Assembly: GCA_008501825.1 (NCBI GenBank)
Contig: QQUA01000004.1
Location: 248,001 to 312,000 of the forward strand
DNA from: Planctomycetota bacterium
Lineage (GTDB): Bacteria > Planctomycetota > UBA1135
DNA length: 64,000 bases
Reading direction: 5' to 3'
The first letter of the stretch is position 1, and each line of letters starts with the position of its first letter. The notes beneath the pieces were generated by a model, which searched no databases, was not told where the DNA came from, and worked only from the letters and a program-made list of their open reading frames with translations. The position numbers and the translations under genes were made by a program. Below are positions 9,461 through 17,300 of the stretch, in pieces.

Positions 9461-10483
9461 CTAAGGCAAACCTACGGTTTCCCGACCCTGCAGACCGGAA
9501 AGGATTTCTATGCGCTCCCCGGCGGCCGGCCCGGCTCGTACCGCCCGGCGCTGCCAGCGACCGTCTCGCTCGACCAGCACCATCTCCACCTGACCGACGC
9601 GGAACAAGGCGGCTTTGGGAACGCTGATTCTTTCCCGCTCCCCGACCGGATACTGCAAGATGCCGAAGGTGCCGGGCGCCGGTTCTTCTCCGGAGACTTT
9701 CAAGTCCACCGGAAGGGGCACCCGAATGCGAATGGTTCGACTTCGAGGATCGCTGCTAGGGGCCACTTCCTGCACCTGGGCTTGCCCTTGGCCGGCTCCC
9801 AATTTCCAAATCAACTCCGCACCCAAAGCGGCGTGGTCTCGATCCCCGACTGGAATGTGGGCTTCCAGACTCAAACGCATCGGATCGTAAAGGGAATAAA
9901 GAGGAGTCCCGGGAACCGCCAGATCGCCGGGCCCGACCAATCGCTCTTCCACCACCCCGTCCACGGGAGCTTCGACTTTGGCGTAGGAAAGATTGGTTTC
10001 CGCCACCGCCAGTATGGCCTTGGCTTGTTTCAGCGCCGTCTGGGCCGCATCTCGCTCGCTGGCCGGAGCCACTTTTTGTTGAAACAGCCGCTCCACCCGA
10101 TCGGCCTCGGCCTGAGCCAACTCCACCGCCGCCAATGCAGCGTCCCGATTGGTCCTCAATACTGCGGAGTTCAATTCAGCCAAGAGTTGGCCGCGGTGCA
10201 CTCGGTCTCCGACCTCGGCATGCACTTGCAACACCCGACCGGTCACTTCCGAGGCCACTTGGATGTGGTCCAGGGATCGAACCGTGGCGGTGACCTCTCG
10301 GAAGATGGCCACCCGTTCCCGCAAGGCGGAAGCCTGAGAGGCCGGTGCCGGGACTTCGGCAATGGAAGCCAGCTCGACCCCGTCGGCGGGATTTTGTGAA
10401 ACCGGCCCGCAACTTGCACCTGCTGCCAGGCCCAAGAAAAGAAGAAGCGATCTTTTCAAAGCTAACCAGGTATTCCTTGGCAA
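9461..10483 (-). CDS. RND efflux periplasmic adaptor (membrane fusion protein)
   Basis: 340 residues. After an N-terminal hydrophobic segment ending GLAAGASC, a possible but non-canonical lipobox, come a barrel-sandwich half (SLDHIQVASEVTGRVLQVHAEVGDRVHRGQLLAEL), a helical hairpin rich in Ala/Glu/Gln, the second half (VEAPVDGVVEERLVGPGDLAVPGTPLY) and beta-barrel and membrane-proximal domains. This is the HlyD/AcrA family plan. The frame opens with TTG at 10483, overlapping the arsR end by 22 bp. A second TTG at 10459 would give MKRSLLLFLGLAAGASC, a cleaner signal sequence, 2 nt after the arsR stop; the true start is uncertain. It partners the permease encoded 21 bp downstream and bridges it to an outer-membrane channel encoded elsewhere. 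Confidence 0.9.
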   Translation of the reverse strand: MPRNTWLALKRSLLLFLGLAAGASCGPVSQNPADGVELASIAEVPAPASQASALRERVAIFREVTATVRSLDHIQVASEVTGRVLQVHAEVGDRVHRGQLLAELNSAVLRTNRDAALAAVELAQAEADRVERLFQQKVAPASERDAAQTALKQAKAILAVAETNLSYAKVEAPVDGVVEERLVGPGDLAVPGTPLYSLYDPMRLSLEAHIPVGDRDHAALGAELIWKLGAGQGQAQVQEVAPSSDPRSRTIRIRVPLPVDLKVSGEEPAPGTFGILQYPVGERERISVPKAALFRVGQVEMVLVERDGRWQRRAVRAGPAAGERIEILSGLQGRETVGLP

Positions 10484-10770
10484 TGCTCGCGGATGCAGCC
10501 AATCAAGCGAACCAGGGCCTTGATTTGCAAGCGATAGATCATCCGCTGGCCATCCCGGTGGGCGGTCAAAATGCCATGCTCACGCATGACTGCCAAATGT
10601 TGGCTGGCCACCGGCTGGCTGCAACCGACGATCTCCGCGATCTCGCCTACGGAGCACTCGGTCTTGCTCAGAAGATCGATGATCCTCAAACGAATTGGGT
10701 GAGCAGCGACTCGAATGATCGGAGCTGCTTGGGTCAATTCGTCCATGCTCAGAAGATCGGCCGTAGACAT
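10462..10770 (-). CDS. ArsR/SmtB family transcriptional repressor
   Basis: 102 residues with the winged-helix fold of ArsR repressors: HPIRLRIIDLLSKTECSVGEIAEIVG, then the recognition helix CSQPVASQHLAVMREHGIL and the wing HRDGQRMIYRL. Cysteines are at 39, 50, 92 and 97. The classic CVCDL metal site is not intact (ECSVGEI here), but Cys39/Cys50 plus the C-terminal pair IGCIREHC could serve a metal or thiol/persulfide switch as in other family members; this is inference. It is the first gene of the adaptor-permease unit and overlaps the adaptor frame, so it probably represses its own operon. An imperfect dyad lies just upstream. Confidence 0.9.
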   Translation of the reverse strand: MSTADLLSMDELTQAAPIIRVAAHPIRLRIIDLLSKTECSVGEIAEIVGCSQPVASQHLAVMREHGILTAHRDGQRMIYRLQIKALVRLIGCIREHCQGIPG

Positions 10771-10778
10771 CTTGACTT

Positions 10779-10807
10779 TTGAATATACCCTGTGCCATAT
10801 GTTTCAA
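10779..10807. promoter_or_regulatory. Candidate ArsR operator upstream of the efflux operon
   Basis: The AT-rich gap between the MMPL gene and arsR contains TTGAA and TTCAA arms facing each other 19 bp apart, flanking ATAT-type half-sites. It ends 8 bp before the arsR ATG (10770), where a self-repressing ArsR protein would bind. The dyad is imperfect and no clear -35/-10 pair with 17-bp spacing was found. Confidence 0.3.
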
Positions 10808-10833
10808 GGTCTATTTTTCCAGAAATCCAAATT

Positions 10834-13038
10834 TCACGAGGATTGAGCGGGAGCCGGACGGGCACGGCTCCGTGGCTTTAACCACTGACTCACACTAAAG
10901 ATCGGCCAACCAGGATGAGTGAAGGCCGGCAATACGAAGAGGTTGGCGATCATGGCGGAAAAGGCACCCAGAGCAGTCAAGGCGCCGAACCGAGCCGTCG
11001 GCGGGAACCCGGACAGGGCCAATACGGTGAATCCCAGCGACAAAGAAATCGAAGACACCACGGCAGCTTCCCCAACCCGCTCGAAAGCCTGGAAGCTGGC
11101 CCGGACACCGCTGCGACCCAAAGCGGCATGAAGGATGTGGAAGGTGTTGTCCACCGCCAAGCCGAGGACCACGGCGGCCACCATCACCGTGGCGGCATCC
11201 AGCCGGAATCCGAATAGCCAAGTGGCGGCCAGAGCCACGGCAACCGGGAATAAGTTGGTCACCAAGACGGCCAGGAATTGGCGAACCGTGCGAACCACCA
11301 ACAAAAACAGCAAGGTGGTGGCCACCACGGTTAGGGCCAGCGAACTGAACAAGGTGCTGACCAGTCGATCCTGCATGTCCAACAACAGAGGCAGGCTGCC
11401 CCCCAGGAGCACCTCGGCATCATTTTCCGCCGCCCAGGCGTCTCCGGCGGCTTGCACCGAGTCAATCATCTCGTGGGTCAAATACGAACCGGCGGTCAGC
11501 AAGCGAGCGGTCCAACGAGCCCACTCCCCTTCGACGTCCACCCGGCCGGCCTCACGAAGCAGGCGGTCGGCCACCACGCCGGCCCCGATCGGCACCACTG
11601 ATTCCAAATCGCGGTGGACCTCCACCGGCCCCAAGATCCCGGTGACGTGCTCCAACCGCAGGAGCCGCTGATTCAAATCGGTGCGCCGCAGCTCGCTGGC
11701 CCGCCAAGGCCGGCCGTCTTTGTGTCGAGCCATGACTTCCAACGTGGTCAAGCCACCGCCCTCGGCTTCGATCTCCAGGAACTGTTGCCGAACCGGATTG
11801 TGGGCCGGGAAATAATCGAGATTGCTGGCGTCTTGATGCAATCGGAAAGGAGCCATGCCTCCCAATACGAAAATCAAGACCGTGGCCGCTTGGACCGGAT
11901 AGCGCCAACGAAGGGAAAAGCGAACCGGCGCCCGCCAATTGCGGCCCGGTTTGGCGTTGGCCACCGGCATCTTCATCGGCAAACGCGCCAACAATTCCGG
12001 CAGACCGAGCAGCATCAACGGAGCGAAAATCACCATGATGCCGGCCACCGACAAACCCAAACGACGGACCGGTTCTACGTCGCTTAAGGCAAAGACCGAA
12101 AATCCAACCGCGGTCGTCACCGCCGCCAACAAGCCCGCCGGTAGTTTGTGTTTTCGGGCCAGTGCGGCGGCTTGTTCCTGAGTCGCTCCCTTCGCCAAAT
12201 GCTGGCGAAACGTCGCAACCAAATGCAAAGTGGAAGCCAGCATCAAAACGAAGGCGAGCGGGCCTCCGGTAACTAGAATCAAATTCGAAGGCCAGCCGAG
12301 AAAGCGGGATCCCGATCGAATGGCGCATAGGGCTGCAGCCGCCGGCAAGATGGCCAAAACGCCGAGAGATACGGAACGAAGCGCCAAAATCAAACCCATG
12401 AGGGCCACCACTCCGAGCAACGGAGCAAAAATATTTTCCACCTTGGCGGCTTCTTGATCCAAAGCTGCAGAAAGCATCGGATGGCCGGTAGCCCGCATGC
12501 GCAAACCGTGTTCCTCCGCTTCCGCCTCCAATTCGAACACCACGGCGGCCAAACGATTGCGGTCAATCTGGCCGGCGTCGGCGGAAAGGCGCAAAAAGAA
12601 ATCCGCCCGGGCAGGTTTCAGTTGAACCTGATTCAAACTTTGGGCCAGCGGGCGCTTTAAGGCTCGCTTGAAAATGTCTCGCGGATCTCCGCCGGGGTCC
12701 AATTGCAAGCGGAACGGGTCCAACAAAAAATCGGTTCCGGGAATCGCCAGCAAGCGAGGCCCCAAAGCGTGGAGCCACTGCATTTGCTCTTCGTCGTCGG
12801 GATCGAAACGATCCGCCCGAATCACCAGGCCTTCGTCCCCGCCGAAACGCTTGCGCAAGGTACGAAAACCGTCATCCACCGAATCTTGGCTGAGCCATAT
12901 GTCCAAGCGGTTGTCCGATGGCCATCCCGCAGCATAAACCGCCAAGCCGACGCAAGCTGCAAGCACCAAGGCCAGAAGCCCATAGCCAGGCAGTCGCTTG
13001 CGGGTCTCGGTGGTGAAGGTGGGAAGTCGGGAACGCAA
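10834..13038 (-). CDS. MMPL/RND-superfamily exporter (HAE3/HpnN-like)
   Basis: 734 residues in two repeated halves: TM1 at about 18-36, a periplasmic loop, a five-helix block at about 205-350 (sterol-sensing-domain-like), then TM7 near 385, a second loop and a second five-helix block near 555-715 containing VMVAAVVLGLAVDNTFHILHAA, the usual Asp-containing TM helix. This matches MMPL/Patched-type exporters, which often carry lipids or hydrophobic compounds; the substrate is not evident. Only a TTG start is available before TM1 and no ribosome-binding site is clear. Its stop is 63 bp upstream of arsR on the same strand, so read-through into the efflux operon is possible. Its own upstream region is a structured leader. 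Confidence 0.87.
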   Translation of the reverse strand: MRSRLPTFTTETRKRLPGYGLLALVLAACVGLAVYAAGWPSDNRLDIWLSQDSVDDGFRTLRKRFGGDEGLVIRADRFDPDDEEQMQWLHALGPRLLAIPGTDFLLDPFRLQLDPGGDPRDIFKRALKRPLAQSLNQVQLKPARADFFLRLSADAGQIDRNRLAAVVFELEAEAEEHGLRMRATGHPMLSAALDQEAAKVENIFAPLLGVVALMGLILALRSVSLGVLAILPAAAALCAIRSGSRFLGWPSNLILVTGGPLAFVLMLASTLHLVATFRQHLAKGATQEQAAALARKHKLPAGLLAAVTTAVGFSVFALSDVEPVRRLGLSVAGIMVIFAPLMLLGLPELLARLPMKMPVANAKPGRNWRAPVRFSLRWRYPVQAATVLIFVLGGMAPFRLHQDASNLDYFPAHNPVRQQFLEIEAEGGGLTTLEVMARHKDGRPWRASELRRTDLNQRLLRLEHVTGILGPVEVHRDLESVVPIGAGVVADRLLREAGRVDVEGEWARWTARLLTAGSYLTHEMIDSVQAAGDAWAAENDAEVLLGGSLPLLLDMQDRLVSTLFSSLALTVVATTLLFLLVVRTVRQFLAVLVTNLFPVAVALAATWLFGFRLDAATVMVAAVVLGLAVDNTFHILHAALGRSGVRASFQAFERVGEAAVVSSISLSLGFTVLALSGFPPTARFGALTALGAFSAMIANLFVLPAFTHPGWPIFSVSQWLKPRSRARPAPAQSS

Positions 13039-13056
13039 CTCAGCCGTGAAAGTCGC

Positions 13057-13215
13057 TTAGGCGGAATGCCGCCGGGCCAGGGGAACCTTTGGTGGGATTT
13101 TTGGGTCCGCCCTTGCGGCCGGGGACCACCCCAGGCCCCAAAACAGCATACGGATGCCCACTCCAATCAGCAGGCGCCGAGGCAAAAGAATGCCAGGCTT
13201 TGCCGGCGGATTCAT
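13057..13215 (-). CDS. Possible 52-residue membrane or secreted peptide ahead of the MMPL gene
   Basis: An ATG at 13215 opens 52 codons with a basic N-terminus, a hydrophobic stretch (RRLLIGVGIRMLFWGLGW) and an AARA-D possible signal cleavage site, ending in TAA at 13057-13059. It is in the same frame as the MMPL gene and ends only 18 bp before it. Its ATG overlaps the TGA of another short frame. No ribosome-binding site is evident and chance frames of this size are common in GC-rich DNA, so this is a candidate only. Confidence 0.22.
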   Translation of the reverse strand: MNPPAKPGILLPRRLLIGVGIRMLFWGLGWSPAARADPKIPPKVPLARRHSA

Positions 13216-13334
13216 CCGAATACAAAACCAGCTGCAAGACCGAAGTCCTGCAGCTGATTTCCTTTTCCCCTTTGCAACCTAGCCTGCGATTGCCATCCCC
13301 CTGCAATCAACAGGCCATAAAGAAGAGAACCCAT
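13212..13334 (-). CDS. Possible 40-codon leader peptide reading through a stable hairpin
   Basis: ATG at 13334 opens 40 codons (start MGSLLYGLLIAGGWQSQA) ending in a TGA at 13212-13214 that overlaps the next short ATG. The frame runs across the UUCG-loop hairpin at 13229-13256, the geometry expected if translation controlled an attenuator. There is no homology evidence and no convincing ribosome-binding site. It is listed because it accounts for part of an otherwise gene-free 414-bp gap. Confidence 0.15.
   Translation of the reverse strand: MGSLLYGLLIAGGWQSQARLQRGKGNQLQDFGLAAGFVFG
13221..13256 (-). terminator. Terminator-like hairpin with UUCG tetraloop in the MMPL leader
   Basis: Arms at 13229-13240 and 13245-13256 pair over 12 bp (11 Watson-Crick plus one G-U on the minus strand) around a C(UUCG)G tetraloop, followed on the minus strand by GTTTTGT. 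It is about 190 nt upstream of the MMPL start and is distinct from the prmA terminator. It could end a short upstream transcript or act as an attenuator. Confidence 0.5.
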
Positions 13335-13431
13335 GCGCAGCAATCCTTCGTCGGATCGCCAGCCCGAACTCCTTGAGCATTTCCTGAAGGAATTTTTCTG
13401 AAAATTTGAAATTTCTCAGAAGCTGGGGCAA

Positions 13432-13453
13432 AAACAGGCATTTACGCCTGTTT
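13432..13453 (-). terminator. Intrinsic terminator of prmA
   Basis: AAACAGGC (13432-13439) and GCCTGTTT (13446-13453) form a perfect 8-bp stem with a 6-nt loop. On the minus strand the stem ends in TTTTTG. It begins at the last base of the prmA stop codon. Confidence 0.7.
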
Positions 13454-14373
13454 CATTGCTTAACTAGGGCTCCGGCTACCCACCTTCCGCGGCTGCTGGT
13501 CCACTCCAGGCGCAAATCGCTCCGCTTCAAGCCGAGAAAAGTGCCTTCCGCCTTGCGATCCAGAATGCCTCCCACGAACAACCGACCTCCGGGCGCCAGC
13601 AAGCGATGGAAATCGGCGGCGTGGTCCCGGACCAGATCGGAATGCAGGTTGGCCATCACCGCCTGCCAGCGACCACCGGCGGATTCCAGGGTTCCTCGCC
13701 AGAAGCGGCAGCGCTGAGCCACTCGATTCAAAGCCGCCGTTTCCTGGGCTTGGGCCGGGCTTTGGGGATCGGGATCCATGCCGGCAACCTTGGGTACTCC
13801 CAAAACCGCGGCGGCCACCGCCAGGATTCCGGAACCGGTCCCCAAATCGATCAAATCGGCCGGTGGCCGGTTGCGACACCAACGCTGCAAGACTTTCAAG
13901 GCCAGTCTGGTAGAAGCGTGGCCACCGGTGCCGAAGGCCGATCCAGCCTTCAAACACAAGGGCTGATCCCGGTCTCGAGTCGGAAAATTTCGGGGATCGT
14001 GAAACTCGGCATGAACCACCAGATTTCCGCAACGGAAAGCCTTCCAACGCTTGCGCCAAAGAGCTTCCCAGTCTTGCTCCTGCCGCCGTTCCACTTGGAT
14101 TCGCCAACTTCCCTGCGGCCATTCGAAGGCCTTCGCCACCGTTTCCGTCAAGGCTCGCAATCGAGAAACCTCCTGCTCTTCGGTCACGACCACGATTTCA
14201 GGATCCGCCCCCACCTGACCGCCCTCTCCTTCCAAGAGGCCGGCCGGAAAGGTTTGCTCGGCAACGGCGGCCTCGAAACCGGCTTCCCGAAAGTGCCACA
14301 ACAAGCTTTCTTCCCAGCCGGGAGGGTGGGTAAGGGTGACGCGCCAAAGAGGTTTCAGGGGTTTCGCATCCAT
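13453..14373 (-). CDS. prmA: Ribosomal protein L11 methyltransferase
   Basis: 306 residues, the usual PrmA length. The N-terminal domain (about 1-95) recognises L11; a linker leads to a class I SAM-dependent methyltransferase domain with the PrmA hallmark AFGTGGH (146-152) followed by ASTRLAL, the SAM loop DLGTGSG (176-182), GMDPDPQS after strand 2 and VMANLHSD at motif IV. It trimethylates amino groups of ribosomal protein L11 in the cytoplasm. It is divergent from nth with 27 bp between ATG codons and ends in its own hairpin terminator. FGTGGH replaces the more common FGTGTH, a mild variation. Confidence 0.9.
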   Translation of the reverse strand: MDAKPLKPLWRVTLTHPPGWEESLLWHFREAGFEAAVAEQTFPAGLLEGEGGQVGADPEIVVVTEEQEVSRLRALTETVAKAFEWPQGSWRIQVERRQEQDWEALWRKRWKAFRCGNLVVHAEFHDPRNFPTRDRDQPLCLKAGSAFGTGGHASTRLALKVLQRWCRNRPPADLIDLGTGSGILAVAAAVLGVPKVAGMDPDPQSPAQAQETAALNRVAQRCRFWRGTLESAGGRWQAVMANLHSDLVRDHAADFHRLLAPGGRLFVGGILDRKAEGTFLGLKRSDLRLEWTSSRGRWVAGALVKQ

Positions 14374-14400
14374 GGTGGCGCCCCTTAGGATGCCTTGGCC

Positions 14401-15066
14401 ATGGCGCGAAAGGTCTCAAAACGAGAATCCAAAGAAAACCGGCGCAAGCGTGCCCAAAAAATCCTGAGGCGCTTGCGACGCCATTTCCCCGAGGCGGCAA
14501 CCGCCTTGGACCATCACGATCCGTGGCAACTGCTGGTAGCCACCATTCTTTCCGCTCAGTGCACCGACGAGCGGGTCAATCAAGTGACGCCGGCTCTGTT
14601 TCGCCACTATCCGCGAATCCAAGATTTCGCCGAAAGCCCGAACGGTGAGTTGGAACAACTCATCCGCTCCACCGGATTCTTCAACAACAAAGCCAAAAAC
14701 ATCCGAGGGGCGGCCCGCCGAGTACTGGAAGTCCATCAGGGCCAGGTTCCCGATGAAATGGAGGCTTTATTGGCTCTTCCCGGGGTAGCTCGGAAAACCG
14801 CCAATTGCGTCTTGGGGACCGCTTTCGGCAAAAATGTCGGCGTGGTGGTCGACACTCACGTAGGCCGATTGGCCCGGCGCTTCGGCTTCACTGCGGAGAA
14901 GAATCCGGTGAAAGTGGAAAGAGACTTGATGGAGCTCTTTCCCCAAAAAAGTTGGACCTATTTGTCCCACGCACTGATCTTGCACGGTCGAGCCACCTGC
15001 AAGGCTCGCAAAGCAGATTGCGAATCCTGTAAATTCGCCGACCTCTGCCCGCAAATCGAAGTCTAG
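14401..15066 (+). CDS. nth: Endonuclease III (DNA glycosylase/AP lyase)
   Basis: About 221 residues from the ATG at 14401; a TTG two codons upstream (14395) is an alternative. An AGGA lies at 14387-14390. The helix-hairpin-helix LPGVARKTANCVLG carries the catalytic Lys, and VVVDTHVGRL supplies the catalytic Asp. The C-terminal cluster ligands follow C-x6-C-x2-C-x5-C (CKARKADCESCKFADLC), the 4Fe-4S site of EndoIII. It removes oxidised pyrimidines in base excision repair. A basic N-terminal extension (RKVSKRESKENRRKRAQK) is longer than in E. coli. It is divergent from prmA. Confidence 0.95.
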   Translation: MARKVSKRESKENRRKRAQKILRRLRRHFPEAATALDHHDPWQLLVATILSAQCTDERVNQVTPALFRHYPRIQDFAESPNGELEQLIRSTGFFNNKAKNIRGAARRVLEVHQGQVPDEMEALLALPGVARKTANCVLGTAFGKNVGVVVDTHVGRLARRFGFTAEKNPVKVERDLMELFPQKSWTYLSHALILHGRATCKARKADCESCKFADLCPQIEV

Positions 15067-15143
15067 CTTTTTCTGTTCGGTTTTCGCTTTCGCCCCGTTC
15101 TTGCTAAAAAAGGCCGATACCCGGTCCAGCAGCGAGAACACCC

Positions 15144-16673
15144 ATGTTGTTAAGAATCTTACTGTTCGGTGGCTTCCTTCTCGGATCCGCCGCCACTGTA
15201 GAAGCGCAGGCGACCCTTCACCGTTTCCCAGGCACTTCGCCTTTGGAACAAAGCGGTTTACGACTGTCCATGTTGGGTGATTTGGACGGTGACCAAGTCG
15301 CCGATTTCCTGGTCGCCACCCCCTTGGCCGAAGTTGGCGGCGTGGTGGAAGCCGGTCGAGCGGAAATCTATTCCGGAGCCACCCGCACCCTCATCAGGAC
15401 CCACGCCGGTACGAATACCGGCCAACATTTGGGTTGGGCCTCCGATGATGTCGGCGACTTGGATTTCGACGGCCTGGATGATTATTTGTTGGCCAGTCCG
15501 GGATGGGACGGCGGCCGGGTCCAACTTTTATCCGGTGCCGACGGCTCCCTGATCCACGAAAAAAGCGGTCAAGCGAGTTATGACGATTTCGGCACCGCGG
15601 TCGCCGGCGGTGGAGACGTCAACGGCGACGGTCTGCCTGACTTTGCCATCACCTCGGTCTACTTTGGCGATTTGAACGTCTACAGCGGTTTTGATTTCTC
15701 GTTGATCCATCAAATCGAAGCTTGCTGCTCCTGGGGAGGATCCCTCAGTCTGTTTCAAGATCTGGACCAGGACGGTTTCGACGAAGTCGCATGGGGAAGT
15801 TTCTGGGATGATGAGGTGGCTGTATATTCCGGCCAAACCGGAGCCTTGCTCCATTTCTTTTCCGGCCCTTCGCATTCAGATTTCGGACGTTCCATTGCCG
15901 CGATTCCGGACATCAACGGCGACGGCATCGAAGAAATTGCCATTGGCTCGCCTTTGGATTCCACCCAAGGTCAAAACGCCGGCCGGGTAGTTGTGTACTC
16001 AGGTTCCGATGGCGCCTTCCTGCAGGAATTCTTCGGGCAATCCCAAGAACAATTCGGCTATGCCATAAGCGGCGGAGACTTCGATCAGGATGGCTTCGGA
16101 GATTTGGCCGTGGGTGCCTATCTTAGTGACGAAAACGGTTCCAACGCCGGGAGTTGTCGCATCATCGACGGTGCATCCTGGCAATTCCGCTTCACCTTGA
16201 CCGGGGAAGCGGCCAACGATCATTTCGGAAAGAGTCTCTCGCAGCGAGCCGCCGACGTAGATGACGACGGTTTTCCCGATTTCTTGGTCGGCGCCCCGGA
16301 TGCCGACCCGAACGGTATCTTCGGAGCCGGAGAAACTTTTTTGATTTCCGGCCATTCCGGCATGGCGGTGCAGGCTGTAGAACCGGGAATTGCCGGCCAA
16401 AACAACACCGTAATCGTCGATCGCTGCACTCCAGGAGAAGGGGTTTATTTAACCTACAGTCTCCAGCGGGGAAGCCATGCGGTTCCGGGCTGCAACGGTC
16501 TTTTCCTGGATTTGGATCAACCGAGTTTGGCAGGAATTCAAACAGCTTCAGGCATCGGCCGTGCCACTTTTACCGGTCCGGTACCGGCGAGTTTGCAAGG
16601 CAGACGCCTTCACTTACAAGCGCTGGAGCCGAGGCTTTGCCGCAAGAGCCAAGTTCGTCCGCAAGATTTTTGA
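15144..16673 (+). CDS. Secreted FG-GAP/VCBS repeat protein with shared C-terminal module
   Basis: 509 residues. The signal peptide (MLLRILLFGGFLLGSAATVEAQA) is followed by seven FG-GAP-type repeats with calcium-loop motifs (GDLDGDQVADF, GDLDFDGLDDY, GDVNGDGLPDF, QDLDQDGFDEV, PDINGDGIEEI, GDFDQDGFGDL, ADVDDDGFPDF), so a seven-bladed integrin-alpha-like propeller is predicted. The last about 95 residues (CTPGEGVYLTYSLQRGSH...LHLQALEP) form a module also found at the ends of the proteins at 57760-59400 and 59713-62736. No enzyme motif was seen; a surface adhesion or binding role is inferred. It is separated from nth by 77 bp. A small CGAGAT/ATCTCG hairpin (16682-16697) follows the stop. Confidence 0.85.
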   Translation: MLLRILLFGGFLLGSAATVEAQATLHRFPGTSPLEQSGLRLSMLGDLDGDQVADFLVATPLAEVGGVVEAGRAEIYSGATRTLIRTHAGTNTGQHLGWASDDVGDLDFDGLDDYLLASPGWDGGRVQLLSGADGSLIHEKSGQASYDDFGTAVAGGGDVNGDGLPDFAITSVYFGDLNVYSGFDFSLIHQIEACCSWGGSLSLFQDLDQDGFDEVAWGSFWDDEVAVYSGQTGALLHFFSGPSHSDFGRSIAAIPDINGDGIEEIAIGSPLDSTQGQNAGRVVVYSGSDGAFLQEFFGQSQEQFGYAISGGDFDQDGFGDLAVGAYLSDENGSNAGSCRIIDGASWQFRFTLTGEAANDHFGKSLSQRAADVDDDGFPDFLVGAPDADPNGIFGAGETFLISGHSGMAVQAVEPGIAGQNNTVIVDRCTPGEGVYLTYSLQRGSHAVPGCNGLFLDLDQPSLAGIQTASGIGRATFTGPVPASLQGRRLHLQALEPRLCRKSQVRPQDF

Positions 16674-16748
16674 CCCAAGGGCGAGATCCGCATCTCGTTG
16701 TGGTTTAGAATCGGCCTGGATTCCCATTCTCAAGAGGAAATCCAGGCC

Positions 16749-17300
16749 GTGACTTTCCGCCCCACCGTTTTGCAAACTGACCGCCTTGTGTTGCGCACGC
16801 CGCAACGGGATGACGTGGATGGCCTGCTCACCATGTTGGGTGATCCCGAGGCCATGAAATACGTCGGTCAAGGCAAAACCATGAACCGCCAACAAGTCGA
16901 AGCCGATGTCGATCGCTGGATCGCCCTGGAACAAGAATGCGGTTTATGCCTTTGGACCGTCCGAAAGCAAATGGCTCAAGGTCGGGAACAAGTCATCGGC
17001 CATTGTGGTTTGATCTACATGCGGCGGTCAGGAAGCCAAACCCGCGGGCCGGAAGTGGAATTGGCCTATGGCTTCGCCCGGTCGTTTTGGGGCCAAGGAT
17101 TTGCCACCGAGGCCGGCCGCGCCGCCTTGGAATATGGCTTTTCCAACTTGGATCTGGATTCCATTCTGGCCATCACCTATCCGGAGAACTTAGCTTCGCA
17201 GAAGGTGCTGCTTAAACTCGACTTCGAACCCTTGGGAAGAACCGAGAAGTATTACGACATTGAAGCCGAGTTTTTCCGTCGATTGCGGCAGCCTTCTTAG
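16749..17300 (+). CDS. GNAT family N-acetyltransferase (RimJ/RimL-like)
   Basis: 183 residues from a GTG at 16749 preceded by AAGAGGA. The open frame extends to a TTG at 16698, but the GTG places the canonical QTDRLVLRTPQRDD near the N-terminus as in the family. The later segment ELAYGFARSFWGQGFATEAGRAALEYGF holds the acetyl-CoA-binding Q/RxxGxG/A loop as WGQGFATEA, followed by ITYPENLASQKVLLKLDFE. This is the Acetyltransf_3 type that modifies protein or small-molecule amino groups; the substrate is unknown. Its stop overlaps the convergent MATE gene by 4 bp. Confidence 0.86.
   Translation: MTFRPTVLQTDRLVLRTPQRDDVDGLLTMLGDPEAMKYVGQGKTMNRQQVEADVDRWIALEQECGLCLWTVRKQMAQGREQVIGHCGLIYMRRSGSQTRGPEVELAYGFARSFWGQGFATEAGRAALEYGFSNLDLDSILAITYPENLASQKVLLKLDFEPLGRTEKYYDIEAEFFRRLRQPS

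Noticed and set aside
13040-13306. 88-codon minus-strand frame in the MMPL leader
   Set aside because: It has no start context, signal or motif and overlaps two other short frames; the gap is better explained by a structured leader.
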